This document shows, one piece after another, positions 42,144 through 50,387 of a DNA stretch of 64,000 nt. Source of the stretch: JACJWR01 sp964547485. Lineage in GTDB: Bacteria > Actinomycetota > Actinomycetes > S36-B12 > UBA10799. Each line of letters begins with the position of its first letter. Position 1 is the stretch's first letter. Under the pieces are notes generated by a model. The model was not told where the DNA came from, ran no database searches, and worked only from the letters and a program-made list of their open reading frames with translations. Location: assembly GCA_964547485.1 (NCBI GenBank), contig CAZJNU010000003.1, positions 31,053 to 95,052 on the forward strand. Reading direction: 5' to 3'. The translations under genes were made by a program, and so were the position numbers.

Positions 42144-42960
42144 TTACGGACCAAGGAGCCCAAGGGGAACCACCGCAATGCCGTCCTGCCGACGGTAGGC
42201 ATCCGAGCCTGTGTTCACCACAACTGCATCGAGAAGCTTGTCTCCGAGCTTGCCCTTGAGTCAGGCGAGATGCGCAACATGGTCAGCGCGAACCGTGCTA
42301 CCAAGCTTCGCTTCCATGGCCACGACCTTGCCCCCCGGCAGCCAATGCAGGGTCCGCCAAGAACCGCTTGGGGGACTGACCGAGCCGGGACAGGTGGTGG
42401 TCACCTGGCAGCCACGGCGGTGTACTTCGTCGAGGATGCGGAGCCGGAATGGGGTTTCGGTGTAGCGGCTTGAAGTCTTCTTGTCGGGCTTCTCGCTCTC
42501 ACCGGCGGACGCCCCATCTCGTACCTTTCCCCACGCGGTCGTGGATGCGACGGTGGCGGCGTAGGACCGGAGCCAACGCATCAAGGTCTCTGGCTGCCGG
42601 ATTACAGCGCCCGCTTCCTTCATGTCGACGTTGACTAGCCGTTCGAGGTAGGTGTCGAGTTACTTGTTCAGCGTTCTCACTGAAAGGTCCTGGGAACCCT
42701 GGGAACCCTGGGAACCCTGAGCGGAGGATGAAGTCGGTGTACTCCTCGAGCCCGAAGCTGGACGGGCCCGAGATAGGCGGCCTCTCCCCTGAAAGGAGGG
42801 ACCTGAGGCTCACTGTCGGGGTACAGACCAGACGCTCTGGGAGTGTTAGCGGCCGCATTCTGACAGAAGGGATACGCCCCGCCCCCGAGTGACTGCCTTC
42901 ATGGGGGGGGCTAAGCCAGTCAGAATGAACCGAGCTGCCGTGACCAGCTGAAGTTCTCGC
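42144..42960 (-). pseudogene. DUF4143-type AAA ATPase, multiply disrupted
   Basis: Pieces in order on the minus strand: ARFILTGLAPP; VSLRSLLSGERPPISG and EEYTDFILRSGFPG; (frameshift) LDTYLERLVNVDMKEAG, PETLMRWLRSYAATVASTT and ASAGESEKPDKKTS; (frameshift) WLPGDHHLSRLGQSPKRF and LADPALAA; (deletion) GGKVVAMEAKLGSTV; then an in-frame TGA where the family has Trp (HLRWL), and the tail KLLDAVVVNTGSDAYRRQD up to the stop at 42144. These are the consecutive blocks of ATP-binding DUF4143 proteins. The Walker A part and about 100 middle codons are gone. Confidence 0.85.
42691..42717. repeat. 9-bp tandem repeat, three copies
   Basis: TGGGAACCC repeated three times, in frame with the pseudogene (an FPG triplet expansion). 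Probably slippage after loss of function. Confidence 0.85.
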
Positions 42961-43186
42961 TCGCGGTTAAGCCTGACAACGGTTTGGGCTCGCTGCTTCG
43001 CCGCTTCCGTCTTACCCATTGCCTCGGGTCCGTCCATGGTCCGTATCCCCTCAGTGAACTCCCCCATTTCGCAGCCCTCTACTCCCCCATTTCGCAGCCC
43101 TCAGCTCGGTCGTCCACAGCTAGTGGACGGCCGCAGTCCGACCGGCACCAGAGGCGTGGGGTGTATCGCGGTGAGACACTTGGGCC

Positions 43187-43435
43187 ATGGCAGAGACGCG
43201 GGACCCGCTGACGATGTACACGACCACCTGGTGCGGCTACTGCCGTCGGCTGAAGTCACAGATGATGCGCGAGGATATTCCGTTCGTCGAAGTCGATATC
43301 GAGCACGACCCGGCCGCGGCCGCGTTTGTGGAAAGTGCCAACGGCGGTAACCAGACCGTGCCCACGGTGAAGTTTCCGGATGGCAGTGTGGCGACAAACC
43401 CGCCGATCGCCCTGGTCCGCGAGCGGATGGCCTGA
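43187..43435 (+). CDS. mrx1: Mycoredoxin Mrx1 (glutaredoxin-like, mycothiol-dependent)
   Basis: 82 residues. TMYTTTWCGYCRRLKSQM has the CxxC active site Cys16-Gly-Tyr-Cys19, typical of mycoredoxin-1. TVPTVKFPDGS gives the cis-Pro loop and substrate groove, followed by the C-terminal helix. The protein reduces mixed disulfides of proteins with mycothiol using the mycothione reductase system. Position near uvrD2 and nudC matches Rv3198A. It is followed by a strong bidirectional hairpin. Confidence 0.95.
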   Translation: MAETRDPLTMYTTTWCGYCRRLKSQMMREDIPFVEVDIEHDPAAAAFVESANGGNQTVPTVKFPDGSVATNPPIALVRERMA

Positions 43436-43461
43436 CCGGGTCGGTTGGGGCACCGCACGCG

Positions 43462-43502
43462 ACTGCTCGCTTCGGCCCCAAAGTGGTGCCGAAGCGAGCA
43501 GT
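43462..43502. terminator. Bidirectional terminator between mrx1 and padR
   Basis: ACTGCTCGCTTCGGC - 11 nt - exact complement: a 15-bp perfect stem placed between convergent genes. Confidence 0.85.
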
Positions 43503-43516
43503 TGGCTAGCCCTCGG

Positions 43517-44161
43517 CTATTCGGCTAGCAGCGCGTAGATCTCCTTGCGGGTCCGATCGAGGAGTTCTTCGGCCTTGCCGATCTGTTCCTCGGTGCCCAC
43601 CCTTGCGAGTTGGCTGACTGCCGCCGCCAGGCTGCGGCCCGCTTCGCCGAGCCGACGTCCGGACTGGCGGCCGTCGGTGGCCGCGTCCTTCCACGGCTCG
43701 CCCCATTCCGCCCGGTGCTCGTCCACGTAGGCGCGACCCTCGGCGGTGAGACTGAACGACCGTCGGCCGTCCTCAGACTCGTTGGGCTCCACCAGACCCT
43801 TGACACTCAGTCGACGCAGCATCGGGTAGATCGCGCCGGGCGAAGGGCTCCATGCGCCGTCGCTGCGGTCGGTCAGTTCGGCGATCAGGTCGTAGCCATG
43901 TCGTGGCTTCTCAGCGAGCAGCAGCAGGACCGCGGCGCGCAGTTGACCGCGGGCGGCGCGTCCCATGCCACGGCCGCGAGGGCCGGCGAAGTGCCCGTGT
44001 GGTCCACGACGACCCGAACCTCTGGACTGGCCGTGGTCGGCATCCTCTGTTGGGTCGTGATGATGGCGGGCGCAACTGCCGGCGTCGCCGGTGGCGGGGC
44101 AGCCCGTTGTGGGAGATGAGGACCGGAATGGTGTCCGGTGATTGTGTTTGGTGCGTGACAT
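43517..44161 (-). CDS. PadR-family transcriptional regulator with His/Gly-rich N-terminal extension
   Basis: 214 residues; ATG 44161 has GGAGG 5 bp upstream. Residues ~70-145 are the PadR winged helix (GQLRAAVLLLLAEKPRHGYDLIAELTDRSDG, SPSPGAIYPMLRRLSVKGLVE, RRSFSLTAEGRAYVDEH). A helical C-terminal dimer region follows. The first ~65 residues are unusual: several His (HNH, HHH, HGH) with Asp, Gly and Arg, possibly metal- or DNA-contacting. No obvious target gene lies beside it, so autoregulation through the upstream inverted repeat is the simplest reading. Confidence 0.9.
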   Translation of the reverse strand: MSRTKHNHRTPFRSSSPTTGCPATGDAGSCARHHHDPTEDADHGQSRGSGRRGPHGHFAGPRGRGMGRAARGQLRAAVLLLLAEKPRHGYDLIAELTDRSDGAWSPSPGAIYPMLRRLSVKGLVEPNESEDGRRSFSLTAEGRAYVDEHRAEWGEPWKDAATDGRQSGRRLGEAGRSLAAAVSQLARVGTEEQIGKAEELLDRTRKEIYALLAE

Positions 44162-44282
44162 TGATTCCTCCAGGAGTCAGTTCGGGCGGCATTTCCGCCC
44201 GGGTGCGCGCGTCGCAGATGTCCTGCGTTGGGGACCACGCCTCGCCGATGCGGTGGGCTGGTCTGTTGCGTGCACTACTTAC

Positions 44283-44311
44283 AGTATGCACACTATCGCG
44301 ACATAACGCAA
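44283..44311 (-). promoter_or_regulatory. Promoter of the padR gene
   Basis: On the minus strand TTGCGT, 17 bp, CATACT: four of six at -35 and four of six at -10, at ideal spacing. It overlaps an inverted repeat. Confidence 0.6.
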
Positions 44312-44315
44312 TAGT
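44292..44315. promoter_or_regulatory. Inverted repeat overlapping the padR promoter, probable PadR operator
   Basis: ACTATCGCG - 6 bp - CGCAATAGT, nine-base arms with one mismatch. It covers the -35 and spacer, so bound repressor would block the promoter. This placement fits autorepression by PadR proteins. Confidence 0.55.
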
Positions 44316-44330
44316 ACGTGTTCCGGTCTG

Positions 44331-45215
44331 TCAGAGGTCCAGCGTCGCCCGCACCGCACAGTGGTCACTGACCGGTAGGGCCAGAACTTCGGCGCCAGCC
44401 CGCGCGGCCGCAACCTGCTCAATCGTGAGCCCGTCGGCAAGGATGTGATCGAACTGCACTTTGGGGCCGAACGACGGGTAGCTGGCGGCCCGGATCAACT
44501 CGGGCCAGCCAGTGAACCAACCGGGCAGTCGGCCGGGCAGGTTGAAATCACCCATCAGCACCACCGGCCTCGGGAACTGCCGGAGCCACAACTTGATCAG
44601 GCGCAGTTGCCGGATGTTGTACCCAGGGACGAACGACAGGTGGGCCGCGGCAACGGTCATCGGACCGCTGGGCCCGTCGATCACGGCGGCGATCACCCCG
44701 CGGGGTTCATCCGGCACCTGCAGCACTCGAGGCCCCCGATCCCCTGGGACCAGCAGCGGTAGCGACAGCGGGGCCGCCGGGTAGACAGCGTGGTGCCAAC
44801 TGATTACCGGTACCCGGGAGACCAGGCCGACCCCGTACATCGGACCCACCGGGCAACTGGTTGCGGCCTCCAGTCGCGCCGCGTGATCGGCGGGCACGAA
44901 GTCACCTCGGTTGCCCGGTGTGCCTCGAACCGTCGGCAGAAACCGCCAATGTCGGGCGCCGGAGGCTTCTGCGGCGATCAGGACCTGGTCGACCTCACCG
45001 GACCTTGGTTGACAAACGTCGACTTCCTGAATGCCGAGCACGTCCGCATCCAACTCCCGGACCGCGGCGGCCAGGCCATCCGCGGTGGGATCGGGCACAC
45101 GGCCGGGGTCCACCCCAACCACCGGCTGGGAGTGGAGCAGGTTGAAAGTCGCAAGCCGCACCCAACAGACGCTACCTTCCCCGGTGCCCCGGATAGTCGG
45201 CCGCCGGTACACCAT
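44331..45215 (-). CDS. Endonuclease/exonuclease/phosphatase-family protein
   Basis: 294 residues; the ATG at 45215 has AGGGAG 8 bp upstream. EEP fold marks: LATFNLLHSQ, DVLGIQEVD (metal-binding Glu), AAAHLSFVPGYNIRQL, VVLMGDFNLPG (Asp and Asn of the active site), FDHILAD and LPVSDHCAVRATL (final Asp-His). The group covers DNase I-like nucleases, sphingomyelinases and phosphoinositide phosphatases. No signal peptide or specificity insert helps to choose. It is divergent to the 5'-3' exonuclease gene. Confidence 0.9.
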   Translation of the reverse strand: MVYRRPTIRGTGEGSVCWVRLATFNLLHSQPVVGVDPGRVPDPTADGLAAAVRELDADVLGIQEVDVCQPRSGEVDQVLIAAEASGARHWRFLPTVRGTPGNRGDFVPADHAARLEAATSCPVGPMYGVGLVSRVPVISWHHAVYPAAPLSLPLLVPGDRGPRVLQVPDEPRGVIAAVIDGPSGPMTVAAAHLSFVPGYNIRQLRLIKLWLRQFPRPVVLMGDFNLPGRLPGWFTGWPELIRAASYPSFGPKVQFDHILADGLTIEQVAAARAGAEVLALPVSDHCAVRATLDL

Positions 45216-45317
45216 CGGCGGCGCTCCCTAGGATGACCACGACCACCGGACCCGTCACCGACTTCGCCACCGCAGCCGCCAGACCACCCACACCGCCAGC
45301 CCACCCACGGGGGTTCA

Positions 45318-46259
45318 ATGACCACACCACAACGCAGGCTGATGCTGCTCGACACCGCCTCGCTCTACTTCCGGGCGTTCTTCGGGGTGCCGGATTCGAT
45401 CGTCGCCCCCGACGGCACGCCGGTGAATGCGGTCCGCGGACTGCTCGACTTCATCTCTCGACTGGTCACTGACTACTCCCCGACCGACCTGGTGGCCTGC
45501 TGGGACGACGACTGGCGACCGGAATTCCGGGTCGCGGCGATCCCGAGCTACAAGGCGCACCGGGTAGCCGAAGACTCGGCCGCCGACGAGGAGGAGGTGC
45601 CTGACCTGCTGTCACCGCAGGTGCCGATCATCGCCGACTGCCTCGCCGCGCTGGGGATAGCACGGGTGGGGGCACCTGGGTTCGAAGCCGACGATGTGAT
45701 TGCCACCCTGACTCAGCGGGCGGCCGGCCCGGTGCTGATCGTGACCGGGGACCGCGACCTGTTCCAGTTGGTCGACGATGCCCGCCCGGTCGGCGTCCTC
45801 TACACCGCAGCCCGCGGAGTCGGCCGGGCGGAACTGGTCAACGAGGCGTGGATTGAGCAGAAGTACGAAATCCCCGGCAACCGGTACGCGGACTTTGCGA
45901 CCCTGCGCGGTGATCCCTCCGACGGCCTGCCCGGTGTTCGCGGGATCGGCGCGAAGACGGCGGCCGATCTGCTCAATCGGTTCGGAACAATCGCCGGGAT
46001 CCAGGCGGCGGCGGCCGATCCGGAGACGAAATTGACCCCTTCGGTGAGGCGCAAGATAATCGAGGGGGCCGACTACCTGCAGATTGCACCTGAAGTGGTG
46101 GAGGTGGTGCGCACGGCGCCGCTGCCGGGGATGGATTCCGCCCTTCCCGAGCGCCCGGCCGACCCCGATCGGCTGGCCGAACTTGCGCAGCGATGGGGGC
46201 TGCAATCGCCGCTCAGCACGCTGGCAGCCGCGCTAGGCCAACGGACGGAGACCTCATGA
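45318..46259 (+). CDS. 5'-3' exonuclease (PolA N-terminal-like, flap nuclease family)
   Basis: 313 residues. LMLLDTASLYFRAFFGVP, ACWDDDWRPEFRVAAIPSYKAHR and GFEADDVIATLTQRA ... VLIVTGDRDLFQLV hold the metal-binding acidic residues and the basic clamp. LRGDPSDGLPGVRGIGAKTAADLL is the helix-hairpin-helix DNA-binding motif. It resembles the 5' nuclease domain of DNA polymerase I as a separate protein (like Rv2090). Roles are likely in flap removal or repair. The TGA stop overlaps the start of nudC. Confidence 0.93.
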   Translation: MTTPQRRLMLLDTASLYFRAFFGVPDSIVAPDGTPVNAVRGLLDFISRLVTDYSPTDLVACWDDDWRPEFRVAAIPSYKAHRVAEDSAADEEEVPDLLSPQVPIIADCLAALGIARVGAPGFEADDVIATLTQRAAGPVLIVTGDRDLFQLVDDARPVGVLYTAARGVGRAELVNEAWIEQKYEIPGNRYADFATLRGDPSDGLPGVRGIGAKTAADLLNRFGTIAGIQAAAADPETKLTPSVRRKIIEGADYLQIAPEVVEVVRTAPLPGMDSALPERPADPDRLAELAQRWGLQSPLSTLAAALGQRTETS

Positions 46260-47167
46260 CCCGGCAACTCTTGACCGGGTTGGCGCTGGCCAGAGTAGGC
46301 TGCCGAGCTCCGCTAGCGCTGAAGGCCGACCCGGACTGGTGGGACACGGCACTGGCTGCCGGGGTGCTGGGGGTGGCCGTCGCCGGCGACCGGATCGACG
46401 CCGACGGTGACGGTGACGGTGACGCGCAATTGAACTGGCTGCCGGTGACGGCGAACGACAGCCACCGGGCTGTGCTGCTCTCCGAGTCCGAACAGGGCAT
46501 CCGCGTTGCCCTGCTGGCGGACCAGGCCGGACCCTGGCCAAGTCTGAGAGTCATCGGCGCGGAGTTATCGGACTCCGATGCCGCAGACGCGACCGCAGCG
46601 GTCGCGCTTGCCACGTGGCACGCCCGCCATCCCCGCTGCCCAAGCTGCGGCGGGGCCACCGAGATGCATGAAGCTGGCTGGGCTCGGATCTGTCTGCAGG
46701 ATGCGAGTGTGCACTATCCGCGGACCGACCCTGCGGTGATCGTGCTGGTCCGGGACGCCGATGACCGGGCGTTGCTCGGCCGGCGCGCCGACTGGCCAAC
46801 CAACTGGTTCTCCACCCTTGCTGGATTTGTCGAGGCGGGTGAATCCGCGGAGCAGGCCGTCGCCCGGGAGATCGCAGAGGAGGCAGGCGTCCACGTTCTG
46901 CCCGAGTCGCTGGTCTATCGAGGGAGTCAACCTTGGCCGTTTCCCTCGTCGCTGATGCTCGGTTACCACGCCTGGGTCGCAGGCTCTGCGCCGACAACAA
47001 CACCCGATCTGGACGAGATCGCCGAGGTGCGCTGGCTGACCCGGGCGGAACTTGCCGCCGGTGCCGCCGACGGCACGGTCCGAGTGCCGCCACCGGTGTC
47101 GATCGCCCGCCACCTGATCGAGGACTGGTTCGGTGACCGCCTACCCAGCGACTGGTCCCGACCATAG
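46256..47167 (+). CDS. nudC: NAD(+) diphosphatase/NADH pyrophosphatase NudC
   Basis: ATG 46256 overlaps the preceding stop (ATGA); 303 residues. An N-terminal beta domain is followed by a zinc-ribbon region, the Nudix box GFVEAGESAEQAVAREIAEEAGV (GX5EX7REUXEEXGU) and the NudC-specific SQPWPFPSSLMLGY. The enzyme cleaves NADH to NMNH and AMP and may remove NAD caps from RNA. Only three of the four usual zinc cysteines are visible (CPSC ... C, then LQD instead of a second CxxC), so zinc binding may be altered. Confidence 0.93.
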   Translation: MTRQLLTGLALARVGCRAPLALKADPDWWDTALAAGVLGVAVAGDRIDADGDGDGDAQLNWLPVTANDSHRAVLLSESEQGIRVALLADQAGPWPSLRVIGAELSDSDAADATAAVALATWHARHPRCPSCGGATEMHEAGWARICLQDASVHYPRTDPAVIVLVRDADDRALLGRRADWPTNWFSTLAGFVEAGESAEQAVAREIAEEAGVHVLPESLVYRGSQPWPFPSSLMLGYHAWVAGSAPTTTPDLDEIAEVRWLTRAELAAGAADGTVRVPPPVSIARHLIEDWFGDRLPSDWSRP

Positions 47168-47216
47168 CCTCGCGCCCTGTTCACCACCGGCGGGTCGTGG
47201 CTTCAATCGACGACGG

Positions 47217-50200
47217 TCAGCCGAGCTCGCCACGTAGCATTGCCGCCACTTCATCCGGGCCCGGCAAGTCCACCTGCGGCACCCTGCTGGACAGCGCCAC
47301 GTAGTAGAAGGAGGCCGAGACCTGGGCGAGCGGAACCCGCTGCAGTCGCGCCCAGGCGATCCGGTAGATGGCCAACTGCAGTGGGTCCGCCGAGGGTGAG
47401 CGACCCGTCTTCCAATCGACCACCTCCCACTGGTCGCCAGCTCGGTAGACCGCATCAATCTGGCCGGTGACCGGGATCCCGCCCAACGTGATGGTGAACG
47501 GAAACTCGATCGCGAACGGCGCCCTGTCCGCGAATTCGGACAGCTCGAATGCCGCCTGTAGCTCCTGCAGTTCCGGTCCGTCGATGGGGCTCAGTTCAGC
47601 ATCCGCGGCACCCTCGAGAGAATCGATCAGCGGTCGCTGTTGCCATCGTCGGGCAACCCAGTCATGGAACTGCGTTCCGAGCGCAGCAGCCGCGGCGGGG
47701 GGTCGGGGCATCGGTCGGCGAAGTGCCATTGCGAACCTGGCAGGGTCTGCCAGCAACAACTGGGCGGCCGTGACCGACAGGTGATCCGGCATGTCCACCT
47801 CGGTGGTGCGGGTATCCGCAGCGAGCCGTTCCCGCTCCAACGCCGCGAGGTCCGAGTCCCAGTGGGCCACCAGCGCCAACTCGTCCGCTGAGTACGCCGG
47901 AGTCGTGAGCTCCGCGGCGCCGTCGCCAGGCCCGGGCGATTCGGACCCCCGCGGACCGGCCTCGGCCGCATGCCAGACGGCTTGTGCGGCGGCCGTCAGC
48001 CTCCCCGTGGCAGCGTCGTCCATCGCGGGGAACTCCGCAGCGGCTGCGACTTCCTGGTGGGGGTTCGATTCGGAGGGATCCTGCTGCCAATGCGGGATGT
48101 CGACACCCCTGCCCGCCTCGAGCACCGCCAGATGCCGGGACACCTTGGACGTCGTGGCTCGGCCTGGCGCCCAGTGGTGCGAGGAGACGACCAGCCTGGA
48201 TCCCGCGCGGGTGATTGCGACATAGGTGAGACGCGACTTCTCCTGCTTCAGCAGCGCGCGCAGAGCGTCCAGGTGCGCCTCCAACTCCTTATTCGAAGTC
48301 GGCGCGAGATCGGGGCCGGGCGGCCGATCCCCTCGCACATCGTCCGGAATTGCCGCCGGATTCGTCGGCCACGGACCGTTCAGCTTCCCGGTATCGAACT
48401 GGTCGGCCGTCATCCCCGGCAGGAATACCACCTCGGCCTCGAGACCCTTGGCCTTGTGCACGGTCATCACCCGCACCGCCCCCTGGGGATCTGGCGGTTC
48501 GAACCCCAGCCGCAACTCCGAGGCCCGCGCGATCCGAATAGCGCGCAGGAAGCCGGACAGGCCTGCCTGCGGATCCAGTGCGGAGTAGTCCGCGGCCAAC
48601 GAGATCAGCGCCGCTACCGCCGCTGCTCGCAGGCCAGCGCGCTGACCGAGCAGCAGTTCGACATCCAGACCGGTCTCCCGCACGACCCGCGCGACAAGCT
48701 CAGGCAGCGGATCGCCAAGGTGGCCGGCGATCCGATCGAGTTCCTGCCGCAGTAGCTGGAACCTCGAGAGCGCCTCCGCGGAGTAGGGCAGGTCGCCGGG
48801 GCTCACCACAGCGGCCAACAGCGACGGTAACTCGACCGGGTCGCTGCCCGCCACGGCCCGCTCAAGAGCGGACCGCATCCCGTCGGGGGTTGCCGGCCTC
48901 ACCCCGTCGTCGACAAGTTCCTTGGCCCGCTGCCCGAGCAGGGCCAGGTCACGCAATCCGATCCGCCAGCGCGGGCCCACCAACAACCTGAGCAGGTCGG
49001 TATTGGCCGATGGGTCGGCCAGGGTCGCCAGTTGGGCCAACACATCCTGTACCTCAGGAACCTCCCAGAGCCCTGCCACATCAGAGGCTGACACGGGAAT
49101 CCCGGCAGCAGTCAGCGCTGACGCAAGGCGGCGCACGTCGGCATTTCGGCTCGCCAATACCAGGATCTCTTCGGGAGCCCGACCAGCGGCCAGCTCGAGG
49201 CCAACCTCGGCGACGAGGCGCTCCTCCTCGTCCGGTCGGGTATCGAACAGCAGCGCCTCGACGGTACCTGCCGACCTCTCCGAACCGGCGACGAGTTGCA
49301 CCGATTCCGAGATGCCCGCGGCGGCCGCCAGCTCGTTCGCCGAGGCCAGGATTCGGTCGCCGGAACGATAATTCGCGGAGAGTGCGTGAACCTGTGCTGG
49401 CGCCGCCGATCGGGCAGGAAAGTGCTCCGGAAAACGGGTGATGTTACCCGCCGCTGCACCGCGGAACGAGTAGATGGATTGTTTGGGATCACCCACGGCC
49501 AGCACTGGGTGACCGTCGCCGAATAGCCGCTGCAGGATGTCGCGCTGCACCACCGAGGTGTCCTGATACTCGTCGAGCAAGACCGCGGCGTAGCTGTCGC
49601 GGTAGATCGAGACGACTTCCGGCGAGGTCCTGGTGATGGTGTCGGCGAATCGCATCAGGTCGGCGAAGTCCATCACCCCCTCGCTGTCCTTGGCGGCCCG
49701 GTAGGCATCCACTGCGTGGCTGATCATCATTCGCTCTTGGGTGGCGGCGATTACTCGCTCGATATTGCGAGTGGGACGCACCGCGGCCGTCAACGTACGC
49801 AGCCGTCGCGCGTCCGCGGCGCGCAGCCGATCTGTGCCGACGGCGTGTTCGGCGAGTTCTGCGTCGAGCCGGACCACGGCGGAGACGGCGGTCGACGGGG
49901 TCAGTCGATGTCGCGTCTCGCCGAATTCCGGCACCCCCGACACCGTTCGGTAGGCGAGCGGACGGAGGGTGAACTCGGTCTCCAACCGGCGGTCGGGGTC
50001 GATCCCTGCCCGGAGGCCGTGTTCCCGGACAAGTCGCTGCGCGAAGGAGTGGTAGGTGGACACCTCTGGCAGCGCGGAACCCGGCGGGATATACCCCAAT
50101 CGACGTGCCTGCCGCAACCAGCGATCAATTCGGGCCGCCAACTCCGAGGCCGCCTTCCGGGTGAACGTCAGCCCGAGGATTTCCTCGGGCTCGGCAACCC

Positions 50201-50387
50201 CCCGCGCGATCAGGGTCACCATCCGGGCCGCCATCAAGGTGGTCTTGCCCGAACCCGCACCGGCAATCACCACAGCCGGGTCGGTCAGCGGTCCGAGCAC
50301 TATCGGCAACTGCTCGGCGGACATTGCGAACCCCATCAGGGTCTCGAGTTCCCGATGCCCGAAGGCGGCGGCTTTGGGTGCTGTCAC
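47217..50387 (-). CDS. adnB: AdnB-type helicase-nuclease subunit (UvrD-like with RecB nuclease)
   Basis: 1056 residues from a GTG that overlaps the stop of adnA. Helicase motifs: IAGAGSGKTTLMAARM (Walker A), FTRKAASELAARI, LLDEYQDTSVVQRDIL, VGDPKQSIYSFRGA and VMTVHKAKGLEAEVVFL. The C-terminal ~200 residues are a PD-(D/E)XK nuclease: GTQFHDWVARRW, then TGQIDAVYRAG and EVVDWKTGR with the D...DxK site. AdnAB is the actinobacterial end-resecting motor-nuclease for double-strand break repair. It follows Rv3201c in order, size and domains. Confidence 0.92.
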   Translation of the reverse strand: MTAPKAAAFGHRELETLMGFAMSAEQLPIVLGPLTDPAVVIAGAGSGKTTLMAARMVTLIARGVAEPEEILGLTFTRKAASELAARIDRWLRQARRLGYIPPGSALPEVSTYHSFAQRLVREHGLRAGIDPDRRLETEFTLRPLAYRTVSGVPEFGETRHRLTPSTAVSAVVRLDAELAEHAVGTDRLRAADARRLRTLTAAVRPTRNIERVIAATQERMMISHAVDAYRAAKDSEGVMDFADLMRFADTITRTSPEVVSIYRDSYAAVLLDEYQDTSVVQRDILQRLFGDGHPVLAVGDPKQSIYSFRGAAAGNITRFPEHFPARSAAPAQVHALSANYRSGDRILASANELAAAAGISESVQLVAGSERSAGTVEALLFDTRPDEEERLVAEVGLELAAGRAPEEILVLASRNADVRRLASALTAAGIPVSASDVAGLWEVPEVQDVLAQLATLADPSANTDLLRLLVGPRWRIGLRDLALLGQRAKELVDDGVRPATPDGMRSALERAVAGSDPVELPSLLAAVVSPGDLPYSAEALSRFQLLRQELDRIAGHLGDPLPELVARVVRETGLDVELLLGQRAGLRAAAVAALISLAADYSALDPQAGLSGFLRAIRIARASELRLGFEPPDPQGAVRVMTVHKAKGLEAEVVFLPGMTADQFDTGKLNGPWPTNPAAIPDDVRGDRPPGPDLAPTSNKELEAHLDALRALLKQEKSRLTYVAITRAGSRLVVSSHHWAPGRATTSKVSRHLAVLEAGRGVDIPHWQQDPSESNPHQEVAAAAEFPAMDDAATGRLTAAAQAVWHAAEAGPRGSESPGPGDGAAELTTPAYSADELALVAHWDSDLAALERERLAADTRTTEVDMPDHLSVTAAQLLLADPARFAMALRRPMPRPPAAAAALGTQFHDWVARRWQQRPLIDSLEGAADAELSPIDGPELQELQAAFELSEFADRAPFAIEFPFTITLGGIPVTGQIDAVYRAGDQWEVVDWKTGRSPSADPLQLAIYRIAWARLQRVPLAQVSASFYYVALSSRVPQVDLPGPDEVAAMLRGELG

